Assembly: GCF_901000735.1 (NCBI RefSeq)
Contig: NC_081547.1
Span: 11,267,156 to 11,331,155 of the forward strand
DNA length: 64,000 bases
From: Corylus avellana
Lineage: Eukaryota > Streptophyta > Magnoliopsida > Fagales > Betulaceae
Direction of reading: 5' to 3'
The notes below the pieces were generated by a model, which did not search any database, had not been told where the DNA came from, and worked only from the letters and a program-made list of their open reading frames with translations. Made by a program: the position numbers and the translations under genes. This document shows positions 32,111 to 44,614 of this stretch, one piece after another (position 1 is the first letter of the stretch; each line of letters begins with the position of its first letter).

Positions 32111-35100
32111 TTAAAGCATTGAAGGGAGTCTTTCACGCTGTGTCCTCACACGGCTTCTAGTAATATCCTTCACACTAGGGCAGCCACATAGTGCCATGGT
32201 GAGCTCAAGTTCATCCTTCAGCATTTGGATGACTCGCCTCACCCCATATTCCCCCTTTGCTGCCAGTCCATAGATAACAGGCCTTCCAATCTTCAATAAC
32301 ATGTATCAGCATTAGCTTTGAGAAAGAAAGAAAGCAAAAATTGGTTATAACCATAATTGGCACTTTTTAGATTTACTATATGAGAAATGCTAGATGTATT
32401 TTTAACTATTTACTCCTTAATGTGGCAGTCAAAATCATCATTGAATTTTAGATGACTAATCTGTATATTACACATCAATAGCGATTTTTTTGGCCGGAGT
32501 AAGCATTTGTAAGTGCGGTAGCATTTATCGCACCATAAACCCGAGATTGCTCTTGATTTCTCCTTTAAATTAAACATATCCAGCAGTGTCAACGTGCAAG
32601 GTGTTTCAATGATCCTAAATATTTACCTTCAAAAACTTGAAAGATTTTATAAATTAGATGAATTATATAGTTTGGGGGGGGGGGAGATCTTACAAGGACA
32701 GCTTGTGCACCAAGGGCTAATGCCTTGAAGACGTCCGTTCCTCGCCGCACTCCTCCATCAAAGAGAACAGGAACTCTCCCTCCAACAGCATGAACCACCT
32801 TCAAACACAAGATACACAAATATCCTCAAACGTTTTCATCACAGAGCTTAGTTAGTCACTTTGACTTTAAGGCTCTTATTTTCAAAATTTCTTGTGGGAG
32901 GCAGTAGATATAGAGCCTCACCTCTTCCAGGACAGTAATAGTAGCAGGTGTATAATCAAGCTGGCGAGCTCCATGATTGGAGACAACAATCCCAGCAATA
33001 CCTACTTCTGCAGCCTTTATTGCTGCAATATATAGTAGCACATCAAACGTTAAGGGATATTTATATCAAGGGCATGTCATGAGGCAGTATTTAAATGGAT
33101 TTATGTAAAAAATTTCAACATAGAGGGTATGAAAGGAAATAAATAGAAAAAGAAGATAACTTGAGTAGTATGTTTAAAACAGGGCTCCTATACGTGAATT
33201 TCTAGAGGAAAAAAGGTATTAAAGAGTTTCCAGAGTACGCGAAACTTTTTTAATCAAAAAGATATAAAATCTTAAAATGGATTAGTTTATATTTCAATTC
33301 ATTAATAAATACTAATTATAAACAACTGCTAATTGCATTGAAAGTTCAAAGGTTTAATTAAGGCAGAAAAGGTTCTTTATGTTTTGTAATTAAAGGTAAG
33401 GAGAGTAAGTATAATCTTACCATCTTCACGAGTAAGTATTCCCTTGATAAGAATTGGCATGTTTGTAATTGATCTTAACCATTCTATGTCCTGCAGATTT
33501 TGTGAGGCACTAATTAAACCATGGTTCTAGAGTGCGCTGAGGTAAAACTAAAATTAAAGAGTACAAAATATGACCGCTGACAGCAATATCTTTTTCCTCC
33601 AGCCCTTAGAACCTCCCTATCTCTAATAAACCGTAGGTCCATGGTATAAAAACCATGAGACTTTGGCAGCTAGGCATACTTACATCTTCATAACTCATAA
33701 GTCACATATCTAAACTTTCCTGACATATTTCTACAAGCATATCAGAAAGTAATCAAAATAGTTGCATTTTTTATACCTTCCAGCTCAAGGAAGCGTCCAT
33801 TGTCTCGTTAGCATAAGCTTCTAAGTTTGAACCATTATCCTGCAACAGTTGAGTTTCTGAATAATCATAAGTTCGTAGCGATATTAGTGTACAAGTGTAA
33901 ATAACCAACAACACTTGCATGGCACACATATGTGCGCCTCCACACACACATTACATTGGCCTGTAAATGATAAGACATTCTACAATCAATGTATTATGCA
34001 ACTGCAAATTATAATTCAACAATATAACGCAGTCCTTTGAATAAACTTGTATTGTATTATGAAGTTTACTTCAGTGTTATCTTAAGGGTTCCAAGAAGAG
34101 GGATACATGATATACTACTTTCTCTAGTACATTATTAAGTATCTAAAGCTAGTTCTGGCAAAGTCAAACAACGGTGTCATAGCCCACATACTAATGTTTG
34201 GTGAGAAGTGGTTACTTGTGAATCACATGCAAGCAAGAACAAACAGTGAAACCCCACAATAACATAGCAACAAAAAAGGTAGAAATTTACAAGAAAAAAA
34301 AAAAAAAAAAAAAGAGATGAAAACTAGATTTTAATTAGAAAGAAAGACAACTGATAGTTAATTTTGTGATATGAAGGAAACTTCTTGAAATGAGCAGGTC
34401 ACATTTGTTACATCCATTTATGACAGACATGGCACAACCAATGCATGGTTGAAACGTATTCATTGTGTACCTTGTGCTTTCCATTATTCATTTTGACAAA
34501 CAGGTGTCGTGCAGCATTAGACACTTCACTGATCTTTTTCTTTTTCTTTTTTTCTTTCTCTCTCTTCTGTTTTTCTGGTGTCAGATAATGAGCAGACTAA
34601 TGGAGAGTCATTTGGCTTATCAAAGGAGAAATGATATGGTACAGTTAAAGTGATCTATTTTTAAGAGAATACATAAGACAGCTTGGTAGATAGAATAACC
34701 TCATAATTGTTAACCGGCATATTTAGATTCAAAAGTTTGGAAATATTCCACTCACAAATGCAGCTTCAATTGATAAGAGACCCTCTAGATTCTTCAATCG
34801 AGGTGCAACCATTCTGCAGTTGTTATCACCAGTTTAAGAGTTAAATTAGGCACAATTCATTGTGTACTAGATAAAGCAGTTTATGCCAAACTTTGAAGGC
34901 AACAAAAATTTATCATGCTTTCAAATAGAACCAAAAAAAATAAAAAGAGGGATGATATTTCACTTGTTTCTTATGTCTGCCTCCCTTCGACCAAGTCTGG
35001 GAGTGTCAGCAGTTAGGACAATAGCCTTGTATCCATTTTTTTCAGCTCTCTGTACCAATACAGCTGCTATATCTCGCCTCTTGTATACCTATTCACAAAG

Positions 35101-36037
35101 GGTTACCAAATTTCAGTGTGTATTTCTACCAAACATGATCACATTTAAGGAAAGGATAACAAAAAAAAAAAAAAAAATTATAAGAGAACAAGAAGAATAC
35201 AGTACATATAATTGAAAGAATCGAACAGCATTGCAGCTGGAAGAAACCTCCTCCACGGTGCAAGAAGACGTAAAGGATAGCACCTATAGTAAAATGTTAA
35301 ACTATCACTTATCTCAAAAGCTTAAACTAATAGCAATAGATGAATTTAATCATTTAATTTATTCTAGCAATACTCTTTATTAAATTCGAACTCAAAGCCT
35401 CTATTATGATATCATGTTAAATTATTACTAATTCCAAAAATTTAAGCTAATAGGAATTAATAAATTTAATCATTTAATCTATATTCTAACACAAAATATA
35501 ACTCGGTGTGCAAGGTCCTTGTGTAAGCATATGAGCTCAAATTCGTTATAAAATTACCATGATGGTTTTACATGCAGCTGCTGCTCTGGCTGTGGCAACC
35601 TCTCCTACAAACAGAAAATCAAAAAGTATTAGCATTTGGCAGGGGGGGGAGGAAACCTCAACTGAGGCTTTTTCCAAGAGGATTTAGACCTTCAGGGTGT
35701 GCCAGCTTATGCAAGGCAGTTGGAGCGATCATAATGGGCGCCGAGATATTGTAACCCAATACAGTAGTTGACAAATCTATTCTGCTTACATCCACAAGAA
35801 TCCTGGGCTGAATCCTGAGAAAAAGCCATGAAAAATGATGGGTAAAATGCCAATATTAAGAATTAGCAGGTTTTTTTTGCACATTAACAATTACGTGATT
35901 CTACGAAATGCTTCCACGTTCTCTTTCAACGTGTGCTGGTCCTCAGCTCCACCAGCATAAAAATCATAGTGCATTTTTGGAAGGGCTTCCCTGGCCAATT
36001 CTTGGAACTCGTTCACATTTACTGGTCCAACTGCCAT
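32111..36037 (-). CDS. GLO4: peroxisomal (S)-2-hydroxy-acid oxidase, HAOX/GLO4-like, intact
   Basis: FMN-dependent oxidation of 2-hydroxy acids to 2-oxo acids with H2O2 release, in peroxisomes. Eleven exons with GT-AG introns: 36037-35895, 35814-35690, 35604-35558, 35283-35206, 35088-34964, 34813-34756, 33839-33777, 33490-33421, 33022-32922, 32798-32694, 32290-32111; together 1095 bases, 364 residues, no stop or frameshift. FMN and catalytic residues of the glycolate oxidase family are present: Tyr24, Tyr131 in RFFQLY, Arg166 in TPRLGRRE, Lys229, His253 and Arg256 in [10 protein letters not shown], and [14 protein letters not shown]. The C-terminus SML is a plausible PTS1 signal. Where spinach glycolate oxidase has Trp108 this protein has Thr110, as in the HAOX branch that prefers longer-chain hydroxy acids; substrate is therefore inferred. 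The start is the first ATG after an apparent acceptor, so a 5' untranslated exon is likely. Confidence 0.93.
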
Positions 36038-37269
36038 GATATCCTGGAACACATGGACATATATATTTTCAATGGATCCATCACCATAACCAATAGCTTT
36101 GCTATAGTTGAAAAACATGGGGAGTACAAATTCAGTATCCATGAGAATTGAGATGCACAAGCAAGCCTTTAATTAATATGCATAATAATATTCACAAGAC
36201 ACAGACACAGACACAACCACTGAAAGTTACAAAAGTGCTCATCTATAAAATCAATTTCCAAGCACACCATCTATTTGATATTTTAGAATTTCACAGCCAA
36301 AATTGTGGGGCGAAGATCAATTAGGACCTCAAACACCTCTGTTGCCAATATGTAAACCAATCAAAAATTTGGTTTTGACCCACATGCATATCAACAAGAA
36401 CGAATTGAAAACACATGCTCCATATATATAAAAATAAAAAATAAAAAAAAAATAAAAAAAAAAAGAAGGAGAATCTTGTATCAAATCTAAGTTACATTCA
36501 TTTACCATAAGCTTGCTTTGCTTTCCTTCTTTGTTCTTGTTGTAAGAAACTATGGTGGCTTGTACAACTGAAAATGTGTGGGAAGGGCTTAAATAAAAAC
36601 AAAGTCTTAGAGAATACTTGGGAATTATATGGGAGAAAGGCGTAAACAACTTGACTTTGAAAGATGAATGCATGGAATTTTGTGTTTGGAGAGCTCTGAT
36701 TCCTGATCGACGTGGATTGATTTGACGCACACTTTTTGACACAAAACAAACACTTTGACATGGATTGATGGCTTCAATTTCCACTTTACAGTGATGTACA
36801 GATGTGCCTCCACTTTGGTAGTTAATTCCCTACAAAATCATAAGGCAGAAAGGATAAATAATCCAATTAATATGCAAGGAAGATTAGATGGGTTGGCTCA
36901 TAATTTTGATAAAAGCTTTTAAATTGAATAATGTTGCTGTATATTATGGTTTCACTGCTCTCACAAAAAATAGGATCAAATCAAACGTCAGAAAAAAAAA
37001 TATATATATATAATCAAAATTATTAGCAGTGAAAACCTTACATACCACCTCTAACCTTTTATCACATTTGCAAGTATATTTTTAAACTTTAAAAGGTGTC
37101 AATTTGTAGGTTATCATCTTTCAAAAGTTTACAATATCAGCACTCTCGTCAAAATTCAACGATTAAATCAAATCGGAGTATTTAGAGATTTTACTTTCTC
37201 CGTTAGGATTATTCTGAATTTGGATGACATTACAAATTTTTAAAATTATAACTTTAAACATTCATGTAA
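36038..37269. other. upstream region of the hydroxy-acid oxidase gene
   Basis: Presumed promoter and 5' leader on the minus strand. A CCAG acceptor lies 6 bases before the ATG, so the transcription start is probably several hundred bases upstream. Open frames at 36329-36784 show no known domain. A purine-rich A tract sits at 36430-36470. Confidence 0.45.
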
Positions 37270-37595
37270 GGGTCCGTTTGAAATTACGGTTTCAATAAGT
37301 GTGATTTTAAAAATAGTATTTTTGAAATCGTTACTTTTTAAAATCGTAAAGGCGTTTAGTAAAACATATTAAAAAATATTTTTTTTTATTAAATATTTGT
37401 TATGCGAATTCATGATTTTGGTTTAAATTCGTACTTTTTTAAATAAGCAACTCCTAACCTGTTTATTGAAATCGTAGATTTTTTTTCTATTTTAAATTAA
37501 GTGTTTTTTAAATCGCAATATCAAACGTCTTATATTTTATGATATCTTTTAAAAACGTAAATTATTTTTATGAAATTACAATCCTAAACGCACCA
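37270..37595. mobile_element. degenerate MITE, possibly PIF/Harbinger type
   Basis: Ends gggtccgtttg on the left and the complement of tggtgcgttta on the right, flanked on both sides by taa (37267-37269 and 37596-37598), the 3-bp target preference of PIF/Harbinger elements. The interior is AT-rich and partly self-complementary (aaatcgta, tacgattt). Terminal match is imperfect. Confidence 0.45.
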
Positions 37596-38598
37596 TAAGT
37601 ATATTGATGCTCTAAACCCTTCATGTTTTTCATTAATAAAGAGGACGATTTAAACCACTTCATATAATTGGTATGTAGTAATGTAGTATGGGTATGTGTG
37701 TCGGCGCTGAAATCGACATGCAGCAATAATTGGCAATTATAACATGCGATTCAACAGGCCAATGGACAAAAATTGTATGGGCATAGTTATAATATTAATT
37801 AAATAATAAAATTTGGCGTTTTCTATAGGATTATGTTTTTATCTTTAAAGATGTGGCCTGTCAAAAAAATAAAAAACCATTTCCATGCACCAGGGGCAGA
37901 AGCAGAACTATGTATTAACTTGGGGAGAAAATTTTAAAATTGCCTCTAAAGTTTATGATTTTTTATGAAATGTCTACACAAAAATTCATTTTTACTCCCA
38001 AATTTTTATTTTTTTTAAATTTTGTCCCCCCACCCATGTCTAATTCCGCCCTATGATATTGAGGACAACATCCATCAACATTACTCATAATTCTACTTAA
38101 AGCATATTTGAGATTGCGTTTGAAAAATAAAATTTTTAAGTTAAAAAAAACTTTTAGGCAAAAGCTTCATTTTTAAGCTTTCAAAAGTGCATTTTAGCCA
38201 TTTTTAAGCTTTTTGAACCCTTAAAAACGTTTTTAATTTTTTTTACCAAACGAATATTTTTTTTCTTCAAACAAACTTTTTGAGTGTTAAAAGCACTTTT
38301 AAGCCTCTCAAACGAATTTTAAACAGGTCCTTAACATTTTGATACTGAAAAACACCTTAAATCACGTAATTTGAAAATCACTTAAATCACTTAATTGTAG
38401 GGGATCCTGATCGATGTTCAAAATAAGTAATTTCCGAGAAGCCCAACGAAGTACAAGCATTTAAAGAAAACACAAAATTCAACGAACTCGTTGAACAAAA
38501 TAATCTCTAAGCTTCCACCAAAATCGCCAAGGTTCGGACTGAATATTTTGTGTTCAAAAAGCCCATCTTCTCAACTTCCTCTGATCACTGGATATTTT
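37596..38598. other. intergenic spacer between the two host genes
   Basis: AT-rich. 38110-38335 is partly palindromic, with 'gcgtttgaaaaa' on the left and 'caaacgaattttaaa' on the right, and could be another worn MITE. The 3' untranslated region of the zinc-finger gene lies at its right edge. Confidence 0.4.
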
Positions 38599-41500
38599 TT
38601 ATAAATAGAGTGTCCTTCTTGATTCGTGAACGAATTTGCAATTATCTCCAAAATGGCACCTCCCTTGAGCATAATATCGGCACAGCTGTGGTTGCTTGTG
38701 GCGTTGCCTGGGCAATGGATTCATTGGTGGAAAGAGGTTCATGTTTGCCAATGGCTGCCTATGATAAGTACTGTCTGATGATGATGACCCTCTTGTCCCG
38801 CTAACATTTGAATATTTATTAGCAGGAACTTGATGGTCATTCGGGTGAAAGTTTGGCCGCTTGTAATTTGAATGAAATTCATAACCTCTTAGGTGAGGAA
38901 CCTCCCGACAGCCAACAATGTTATGAGAAGCTTGCTGGCGATAATTACTTTGTAATGCCGCCTGTCTTGGTGGTGCAAGAGATAAATCTGCTGGTTGAGA
39001 TTGCATTGTTGGCTTTCCTAAATCACTCAACAACCCCGGCTGCTGATATCTCATTGATGGTTTCCCAGCAATGGATACACCAAACTGCTGCTGGGAAACT
39101 GCCGGTTTCCCTGAAGAGGTGAACCCAACTTTTGAGGTCGAGATTCTGATTTTTCTAAGTTGTAAAGATGGTTTAAATTGGCTGACATGATACCTGACTG
39201 TAGTGGCTGGATTGCATCAGCTAAGGATGAATTGAACTGAGAGTGGTTCCTCTTTGACTCCTTTCTTGAGATCATGAAGTAGATAGATAACTTTAAGAAT
39301 GTATAATGCAAGAATAACTAAAATGATTATCTAACTTTTTTCTAGTGTGTAATTAGTAGGGAGTACCTAGTTTCCTTGAGCACTTTCCTCATTTCCTTCT
39401 CTTGGATCCGTGCTTCTCTATCAGACCTAGCAACACACCCCCTGGAGTGCTTGTCCATCAGAATTTTCCGCCTCTCCCCTTCATCTTCCCATCTCTGAAG
39501 TTGACAACCAAATTGCAATTAGTTTAACACTGAGCAATCAACAGGCGACGGAAGAAAAGAAAATTTTGTTAAGATGGGAAAAACCTGTCTCAGAGTCTTC
39601 AACCGGTAAAGGTTTCGACCCTTAATTAGGAGGGGATGAAGTGGAGGGAATGGTTTCTCTCCCTTGCTCCAGAGTACTTCTATCTGGTGGCAGAACAGCC
39701 AGAAAACTGGATGTTAACTACTGGCAAATAACTGTAGAAACATATATATGTTCTCCTTGCTCATAAGTTTTAACTAATAAAATGAGGTCAATCCAGTAAT
39801 TAGATCCATTGTTGAATTTACCAAAACACAAACACAGACTAGCAATTTCCATTGTAAGTACAATCCTTCAACCACAGCTTGATGCTTGGGGCATTAACTA
39901 ATCATGCATTAGAATGTTTATTCTCTTTATCAGTATTCTTCTATAAGAACCAAACAATTCTTTTACCAACCGTGAAAGTATGCTGTTGCTTGGCAGCACC
40001 ATAACTTTCTTTCACAATGCGCCCTGCAACAATCCTTGTGCCACAAGGAGGACCACTGGCACTTCGGGATGCTATATTGAACCTGAAATATCAAAATTAT
40101 ATGCACAAAAGATACAATTACTTCGAAGATAAGAAGAAGAAAAAATTAGTTGAGTAATGTGATAGCGTTAGTAGCATACTAGTAAGCATCATCATCATCA
40201 TTTTTATCAACCATAGCCCCTCGTGTCAAGATCATGAAGAGAATAAGAACAAAGCATTTTTGAAGCGACTAAAATGAATTAAATACACATTAGGTGTGCA
40301 TGGAACAAGGCTGTGTAAACATAATTACATTAAGAGCTACTTCTAAATCTTTTCCCCTTGTAAAGCAAAGGCAAAGTGTGTCATGCACTCATATATAGAA
40401 TAAACAATACTAGCAAAAAACAAATACTTACATTTCATAAACATTTTGCTCAAACATAACAACATCACCAGTGCATGCATCACCTGCACATACCCCATTC
40501 ATCTTTCAAATATAAAAAATGAAGTAAATGATATGGATTTCAACAACAACAATTAGCGACCACAGAATTAAACACTCTAGGCTTGATAGAGAAATGCAAT
40601 ACGCCGATACATCACACATAAGAAAAAAAGGAGATCGTTGTAAAGGTTTGGTCTGCATGATTCTATGGAGTAATGATATGATGAAGGCTGAGAAGGAGGG
40701 AGAAAGGGACAATGTAGAACAAGAAGTCACAACAAGAGAAAGAGAAGGGACAAGGGAGCTATGCTCAACCAAATTTCTATTATCAAAGAGTGAATAATGA
40801 TTTTCAATGTTATTTTCACTCTTCCTTTGCAAAATTCTAAAACAAAGTTTAATGTACTAAGAAGTCTACATATATAGTCAAAACTCAAAGTTCAATGTAT
40901 TAGATAGTCCAAATACATTCCAAAAGCACAACTTACTAAAAAACAATGCAATATATTAAGCAGCGTGAAACTGTATAGCGTACTCCAGCCTTCCACTCTA
41001 AGCCAAAGAAAACTTTTTGTCTTTAACTTTAGCCACTTAAACATTCACACGAGATGACTGCTCCTTTGGCATGACATCATGATATGAGATGCAATGGAAG
41101 GGGTAGAGATAAGAGGTATGCTATAGTGCAATATAATGTCCACATTTGGCCCATTTTTAGTGAGAGAGAGAAGATTGAAATTCAAATTTCAAATTTCAAT
41201 CCTCCCTTTCATGTGACTGTTCATCTGCCACGTCACTAAAAATGGGCCAAATGTGGGCATTATATTGCACTGAAGCATTTCTCTAGAGATAAAGACGTTA
41301 ACTCAAGTGGTTTTTGGAATCCACTAGAAACATCATTGGAACCTACTAGGAAAATAGAGAAACTCTCTTAAAAGAAAGTTTGTTCAATAAACGAAAATGA
41401 AAACAAGTCTATAACATGCCTTTGTATAGGCTACAATTGCTAACCCTAGGATTACTAGAAATGTTAAACAAGTTTTTTTTATAAGTAATCGCAAATTTAT

Positions 41501-43493
41501 ATAAAAAATACAAAGGCACAACCCATGTACACATGAAGTATAAAAAAGAAACACCTAACTAAAAGAATAAATAAATCAATATATATATATATATCTATAT
41601 ATATAAGCAAATTAATTTTATTAGAAAGCGCAGAAGGGTGCAACCCAACACAGGAAGTATACAAGAGAGACCCCCAATTTGGGAAAAAAGAACACAAGAC
41701 TAGAAAGTCTCCAAACCTAGAAATGTGAGGGCTATTATTGTAAACCATCATCCAAGCAAAAAAAATTTGAAAACCAAGACCCTCAATCGCAGGCTTGGTC
41801 GAACGAGGTTCAATCGAAATAATGTGATCTTTGTGAAATCCTAATTCTTGTTTGAATGAGGTTAACCCTCGTTCGATCAAATCAGCTGCAACATATTTTA
41901 TTTTTAAACCAACTTGAACTTTAAACATAAGCTTTCTTCCCACCTACACAAGTCTTTAGAAATGGATCTTACCCCAAACAAATAAATAAATATACATCCA
42001 TGAGCATTTAAGTTAGCGCACCTTTACAATTCAATACAAAACTAGAGATGGGGTATTTCTTCTCCCCTCCATTTACAATCCTGGAAAATAAACATTAAAA
42101 AATATGAGAAACCATGTAATGATTCAAAAACATTTCCACAAACAAAGTAGATGAGATTACTCTGTATGCTCCTTAATGCGCTGAATGAGCGTATCTTTAT
42201 TGCCAGTCAGTCTCAATCGATTCTTCCTCAGATAAACCTTACACTGGTCGACTTTCAGTTTCTCCAGCTGACCATCTGCCACAAAATAGTAAAATAAATA
42301 ATAAAGCTTCATTTATCAACAAAGAAAATCCATTCAAGTGATCATCAAGTTGTGCATTTGTCCAAAATTGACTTTCCCTTGTTCTTGAAACTTCTTCTCA
42401 ACATTGCTATTTCTTTTTTATGATAAGCGACACACAAATTGAACACTCCTCAGAGAGAGAGAGAGTGAGAGAGAGAGAGAAAACAAAGAAAGAAGTTCCT
42501 CCTCAACACTGTGAAGCCCATATTTCAGCTATATTTCAGTTTCTCTAGCTGGCCATCTGCCACGACATAATGACAGAAAAATAAAATTCCATAAATAAAC
42601 CAAAAGTGAATATTCACTTGTTTGTATTTCTGTGGTTGCTTGCTCCAAATTTAAACATTTTTCTTATTCTTTTCCCTCAACATTGCTACATGTTCAAAAG
42701 TACCATGCATATACATGAAACTTATTAGAAATAGGTCTTGAGCCTAACTCAACCCAAAAGCTAACTCAAGAGTTGAGGTTTCCCTTCACCCTTATAAATG
42801 GCCCATCTCCTTAATACCCAAGCAATGTGGGACTTCCAACATTAGAGTTCCCATCAATTCTATCAAACCTGAATACCACGCATTTCAAGAATCCATCAAC
42901 TGAATTTCAATTCCCAAACACACAGGGTCAATTCAGTCTGTCAAGAAAAACAAACAAACAAAAAAAAAAAAACTTTCTCAAGCTTTTTTCCTTCCCATTC
43001 TTCATCATTTCCAAGAGCCAAACAAAGTGGCATCAAGAATCAAATTCATGGACTAACCTTCTATGATCTTTTGCACTTTTTCAAAGCTTTTCGCGTCTTC
43101 CTCATCAAGTTCTGGCACAACCACCCCCACGTCATGTGGATCTCCCTTACTACCCATATTCATATCTTCAGCAATCCTGCATATACCATATTTGACAAAA
43201 GGCAAAAATAAATAAGAAGAAGAAAGGTGTCAACACTCAAACACGGATCATAAGTCCTAATCGGAATTTTAAAACCCCATTAACATAAAATAAATAAATA
43301 AATAATGTAATGGATGAGATTCTAACCGAGCCTTTGATTTCTTCTTCTTCTCGATTGAGAGGTTAGAGAACTTGGCATGGGTTTCTTCAAGAATGCTGTA
43401 ACTCGGGTCTTCATCCGAATCGTATTCTGGGTCGGAGTCTCCACTTTCACTGTTGTCTTCCTTGAAAGAATTGAATTGACAAGAGACCTCCAT
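38599..43493 (-). CDS. SAP plus CCCH zinc-finger protein (C3H62-like), intact
   Basis: Probable nuclear RNA- or DNA-binding protein of the plant family annotated as zinc finger CCCH domain-containing protein 62. Ten exons: 43493-43327, 43176-43058, 42275-42161, 42080-42022, 40483-40432, 40082-39971, 39683-39585, 39494-39367, 39264-39194, 39110-38599; 1434 bases, 477 residues, all introns GT-AG and in phase. Acidic Ser-rich N-terminus, SAP domain at about 96-134 (KVYLRKNRLRLTGNKDTLIQ), a conserved middle (PISSFVLNCKGDACTGDV; SRSASGPPCGTRIVAGRI), a basic coiled segment, a Gln/Pro-rich region with repeated GKP motifs, and one C-terminal CCCH finger (C-x7-C-x5-C-x3-H, residues 451-469). Removing the 83-base last intron (39111-39193) is what joins the frames. 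Function is inferred from domains only. Confidence 0.88.
41113..41283. mobile_element. Mutator-type MITE in intron 4 of the zinc-finger gene
   Basis: 171 bp with long inverted repeats: the left arm includes 'agtgcaatataatgtccaca' and 'tttggcccatttttagtga', matched on the right with few mismatches. It is flanked by perfect 9-bp duplications tagagataa (41104-41112 and 41284-41292). A 9-bp target duplication and long terminal repeats indicate a MULE-derived MITE. Confidence 0.85.
41470..41690. repeat. two copies of a retroelement 3'-end-like motif
   Basis: The phrases 'caaaggcacaacccatgtac' (near 41510) and 'gaagggtgcaacccaacaca' (near 41632), each followed by 'gaagtata.aa', are two diverged copies of the same sequence, the left one preceded by T-rich sequence (tttttttataagtaatcgc). 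It resembles the minus-strand tail of a poly(A) retroelement; the class is uncertain. Confidence 0.4.
42238..42690. repeat. tandem duplication including part of exon 3 of the zinc-finger gene
   Basis: The acceptor and first ~25 coding bases of exon 3 (complement of 'tttctccagctgaccatctg') recur at about 42538-42562 as 'tttctctagctggccatctg', followed by matching but diverged intron sequence ('ctcaacattgcta' near 42396 and 42679). The extra copy sits in intron 2 and is a decoy acceptor with a truncated exon. Confidence 0.7.
42730..42842. repeat. short LTR-like repeat in intron 2
   Basis: Contains 'cttataaatggcccatctcc' and ends 'gcaatgtgggacttccaac', phrases I associate with LTRs of short non-autonomous retroelements in dicots. 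No second copy or internal region is present, so a solo LTR is only a suggestion. Confidence 0.3.
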
Positions 43494-43830
43494 CGATGGG
43501 TTTGTTTCTAGGTCTGTTTTGGTTCTGAGCTTTAATACTCAGCGCCGGGGAGGTTTTAGTACTATTGTTCAGAGCTTGACCTTTTTTTCTTTTTCTTTTT
43601 TTGTCACTAAAAGTGGGAATTTTTTTTTTATATATATATATGTATGGAAACTGGAAATGTAACCGTTGGAGACTGAGCGAGAACTGTCGGAAGAAAGATT
43701 TTTGAAATTTGAAAATACCCTTGGACATTTATGGGCCCTTACTCCTAGAGCAAATAAAAATTCTTGTAATGGGCTTACATATACCGGGAAAGATAATGGG
43801 CCTGCATAATTGATACCTTTAAAAAACTTA

Positions 43831-44337
43831 GGCCCCTTTTGGTTTGCTAGAATAAGCTCTTGGAATGGACTAGCTAATCTTAGGTATAACTATTCATTTA
43901 TTTGGTAACTCACTATTTCTGTGAATAGTTTATTCCTATGGAACTACTAATCACATTCACACAGGATTAGTTGAGTCACTCATTTGAGTGGCTTAGCTAA
44001 TTCTTAAGGAATTAAATACATTTTTCAAAAATACTCATATAATTTTTTTTATTTTTTATTTTAAACTTAAAACAAATTTTAAAAAAAAAAAATGAAAAAA
44101 TAAAGTTGGTGTGGGTGGTCGGCCACCCATTTTATTTCAGGTTTTTTTTTTTTAATGAGTTTGAAAAAAAAAATTAATATGGGGTTCTTCGTAATTTTGA
44201 TTCAATTTCAATTTTTGCATGTGTGTTGTTTACCAAACTAAGGAATAGGAATAGTTATTCTATTCCAGTCTCTTCTATTCATAGTAGTAGCTATTCCTTT
44301 TCTAATAGACTAGACATTCCGCGAACCAAACGAGACC
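43831..44337. mobile_element. PIF/Harbinger-type MITE
   Basis: 507 bp. The left terminus ggccccttttggtttgc matches the complement of the right terminus gcgaaccaaacgagacc with a few substitutions. Flanked by tta on both sides (43828-43830 and 44338-44340), the TWA target of Tourist-like elements. The interior is AT-rich and non-coding. It lies about 340 bp upstream of the zinc-finger gene start. Confidence 0.75.
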
Positions 44338-44428
44338 TTATGAGAGAAGATTCATAACACCAATATTCTATTTTTATCTCATTGCGATGATATGATACTA
44401 TGGATAGGATGTAGTAGACCTTAAATTA

Positions 44429-44605
44429 GGACAAAGTTTTCCTCCAAACTCAGTTGGAGAAATTTCCTTCAACTTAATCTATAAAAGTGGCATATGTCAT
44501 TTTTTTTAATAACATGTAAGATGCACATGTTCATGGACATATGTCACTTTTATAGATTAGGTTGAAGGAAATTCCTACAACCTAGTTTGGAGAAAAATTT
44601 TGTCC
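44429..44605. mobile_element. Mutator-type foldback MITE, copy 1
   Basis: 177 bp beginning ggacaaagttttcctccaaa with the inverse at the right end, flanked by perfect 9-bp duplications cttaaatta (44420-44428 and 44606-44614). Most of its length folds back on itself. The same family recurs at 57366-57593 and 63852 onward. Confidence 0.88.
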
Positions 44606-44614
44606 CTTAAATTA

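Noticed and set aside
36329..36784. 151-codon minus-strand frame upstream of the hydroxy-acid oxidase as an N-terminal exon
   Set aside because: The family starts where exon 1 starts (Tyr24 numbering matches), so no extra N-terminal coding exon is needed; the frame is Phe/Tyr-rich low-complexity translation.
39051..39311. Frameshift in the zinc-finger gene
   Set aside because: An 83-base GT-AG intron at 39111-39193 joins both frames exactly, so no mutation is needed.
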